Source: Plakobranchus ocellatus (Eukaryota > Mollusca > Gastropoda > Plakobranchidae). From it: a DNA stretch of 21,448 bases. A model generated the notes under the pieces. It did no database searches. It was not told where the DNA came from and saw only the letters and a program-made list of their open reading frames with translations. The stretch lies in contig BLXT01004584.1 of assembly GCA_019648995.1 (NCBI GenBank), positions 861,088-882,535 of the forward strand. Reading direction: 5' to 3'. Both the position numbers and the translations under genes were made by a program. The number at the start of each line of letters is the position of its first letter. Positions within the stretch are counted from its first letter, which is position 1. Of the stretch, positions 20,165 to 21,448 are shown piece by piece.

Positions 20165-20365
20165 CCTAATCAGTAATCCTGAGTTGTCAAGCCATTGTAA
20201 AGTGTTTCTGATGCCAACTCATTGCCAGTCATCAATAAGTCTCAGGCCAAGCCCACACCGGGCATGGGGCCGGAGTGGTGAAGCACCAATTATGGTAGTC
20301 TGGCGCTAACCCAGGCTGGTGGCAAAACACACCGCGTTTGGCACGTTTCTGGTGGAGGTGTGTTG
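20165..20365 (-). mobile_element. Dispersed GC-rich repeat, copy A (reverse orientation, internally shortened)
   Basis: Read on the minus strand this copy has the landmarks CTCCACCAG (20349-20357), ACCAGCCTGG (20311-20320), CCGGTGTGGGCTTGGCC (20245-20261) and TGACTGGCAA (20222-20231). They occur in the same order as in copy B at 20890-21160, which lies in the opposite direction. The middle is shorter than in copy B. GC content stands out from the flanks. From memory, similar text is common in gastropod genomic DNA, but I cannot name the family. Neither a poly-A tail at its 3' end nor target-site duplications were found. Confidence 0.7.
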
Positions 20366-20452
20366 TCAGTGACAACTGATAGTGATAGCGTCGCGCGCGT
20401 TATATATATTCTTGTATTTTCTTTTATTATAGTAAATGCTGTTTAAATCTAC

Positions 20453-20471
20453 AAAAAAAAAAAAAAAAAAA
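20453..20471 (+). repeat. Poly-A run, 19 A
   Basis: An uninterrupted run of 19 A lies about 90 bp beyond copy A of the dispersed repeat. It is on the wrong side of that copy to be its own 3' tail. It could be the tail of an unrecognised + strand retroposon. Confidence 0.9.
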
Positions 20472-20587
20472 TAGACATTCATCTTTGCAATTTTTACTGT
20501 TTCTGTATGTGTGTGCTTGGTTCAAATTTACAAAAGAAAGTAAAGAACTAGAGTCAAGATCTAGATCTCTAGATTGAGGGAGAGAGT

Positions 20588-20591
<4 letters not shown>

Positions 20592-20630
<39 letters not shown>
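20592..20630. repeat. (GA)n microsatellite
   Basis: A 39-bp pure GA tract follows the imperfect GGGAGAGAGTGAGTGAG and ends at TCTAGAGC. GA/CT tracts can bind GAGA-type factors. Here it is more simply a microsatellite. Confidence 0.97.
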
Positions 20631-20632
<2 letters not shown>

Positions 20633-20889
20633 TAGAGCTAGAATCTTGGTCTACAGCTGGATCGTTCGTACATGTATATCTGTATTTAAATCTCGAATTT
20701 TATTAGATCTCGGCTTAACTCAATGGATTTAACGAGATCTTATATAGGATAAAGATAGTAATTTCGTTTTATACAGATGATCTATTCTAGGCCATATCTG
20801 CTATACTCAATACATTAAGAGGTCAACTCTGATCTTCAGTTAAAGTCTCGTGCGTTGGGCTATCGAAAACCCGAATTTTTTCACGAATT

Positions 20890-21160
20890 GAGGGAATCTC
20901 CACCAGTCTGGGGCACCAGGAATTTTACTGCATGCAGCAAACGGCCTGGTACCAGCCTGGGGCTGTCATCGGGTGAATCGCCACAGCTGGGTCAGTGTGT
21001 TCAGGTAGATAAAAACAAAAAGGCTAGATTGGTGTGCTGCCATCGCTGGCGCATTGCCACCCCAGCCCCACGGCCGGTGTGGGCTGGGCCTTATGATGGT
21101 AAGCTTATGCTGACTGGCAAAGTTGATGAAATATTGGAATTATTACTTAGATAACTTGTC
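20890..21160 (+). mobile_element. Dispersed GC-rich repeat, copy B (forward, longer)
   Basis: This is the longer copy, with CTCCACCAG (20898-20906), ACCAGCCTGG (20951-20960), CCGGTGTGGGCTGGGCC (21074-21090) and TGACTGGCAA (21111-21120). A frame open from about 20855 (TTG, no ATG) to TAA at 21154 crosses it and ends TGKVDEILELLLR. That tail is protein-like and could be the remnant of an element-encoded 3' end, but copy A does not keep the frame. SINE, retroelement 3' end and DNA-transposon fragment are all possible. Confidence 0.7.
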
Positions 21161-21402
21161 CAAGTAGATCATGAGCAACCAGCTTTAAAGAGTAAAACTA
21201 AACATTTTATTTGTAAATTTTGTAGAGTGCAAATGTCAGATCATTTAAAATTGGCCAATAGGGCCACAAAATTTTACACTATAATAATGTCTAGTGATTT
21301 AAAAACAAAAGTAAAAAATTTAAGACAGTGTAATAATAAGAATAATAACAATAGTTCATCACATAATGAGGATTTTGTTTCAGGTGTTTTTTTTTAAAAT
21401 AA

Positions 21403-21406
<4 letters not shown>

Positions 21407-21440
<34 letters not shown>
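21407..21440. repeat. (TA)n microsatellite at the window edge
   Basis: A 34-bp TA run starts after AATGTC and is followed by ATATTTTT to the end of the window. Confidence 0.97.
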
Positions 21441-21445
<5 letters not shown>

Positions 21446-21448
21446 TTT

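Noticed and set aside
20386-20404. GCGTCGCGCGCGTTATATATA as a possible second promoter
   Set aside because: The CG run is very short and abuts a dispersed-repeat copy; no further support.

Overview
This is an AT-rich animal nuclear window, dominated by introns and intergenic DNA. Long bacterial-style ORFs are absent. Microsatellites, homopolymers and diverged repeats are common. The only exon I can name codes for a histidine-triad (HINT2-like) protein. The palindromes TAGGCCTA and TACATGTA and the word AGATCT are strongly over-represented. From memory this mix fits a gastropod mollusc, perhaps a heterobranch. That placement is inference, since no rRNA or mitochondrial marker is present.

Layout. 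1-5643 is AT-rich DNA with no recognisable gene, a hairpin near 1850 and a diverged 140-bp tandem duplication near 4610-4860. 5644-6037 looks like a piggyBac-type MITE: TTAA on both sides, CCCTAT/ATAGGG ends and internal TACGGATA repeats. 6038-9264 is non-coding, with a compound ATA/AAC microsatellite, a perfect 20-bp palindrome and a microRNA-like hairpin at 8288-8350. 9293-10778 holds the oddest signal: nine copies of TGTCTGTYGTGA on both strands, mostly 150-200 bp apart and often followed by TGTGACRCCAA. A weak membrane-type exon candidate follows at 10905-11100.

12764-12907 is the confident coding feature: a phase-0, 144-nt exon of a HINT2-like protein on the + strand. Its upstream exon (start codon and presequence) and downstream exons (including the HxHxH active site) are not recognisable here. 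If the gene continues on the + strand, the next intron exceeds 8.5 kb. 13571-13705 carries three tandem hairpin units. 16190-17440 is a CpG-rich island with a TATAAAA box, a CRE-like site and a possible first exon ending in a strong splice donor. This may be a second promoter inside or beside the HINT locus.

17441-21448 is again repeat-rich, with a 20-bp TAGGCCTA-centred palindrome, a 95-bp tandem duplication, and two copies in opposite orientation of an unclassified GC-rich dispersed repeat (20165-20365 and 20890-21160). GA and TA microsatellites close the window. No rRNA, convincing tRNA, CRISPR array or viral gene was seen.
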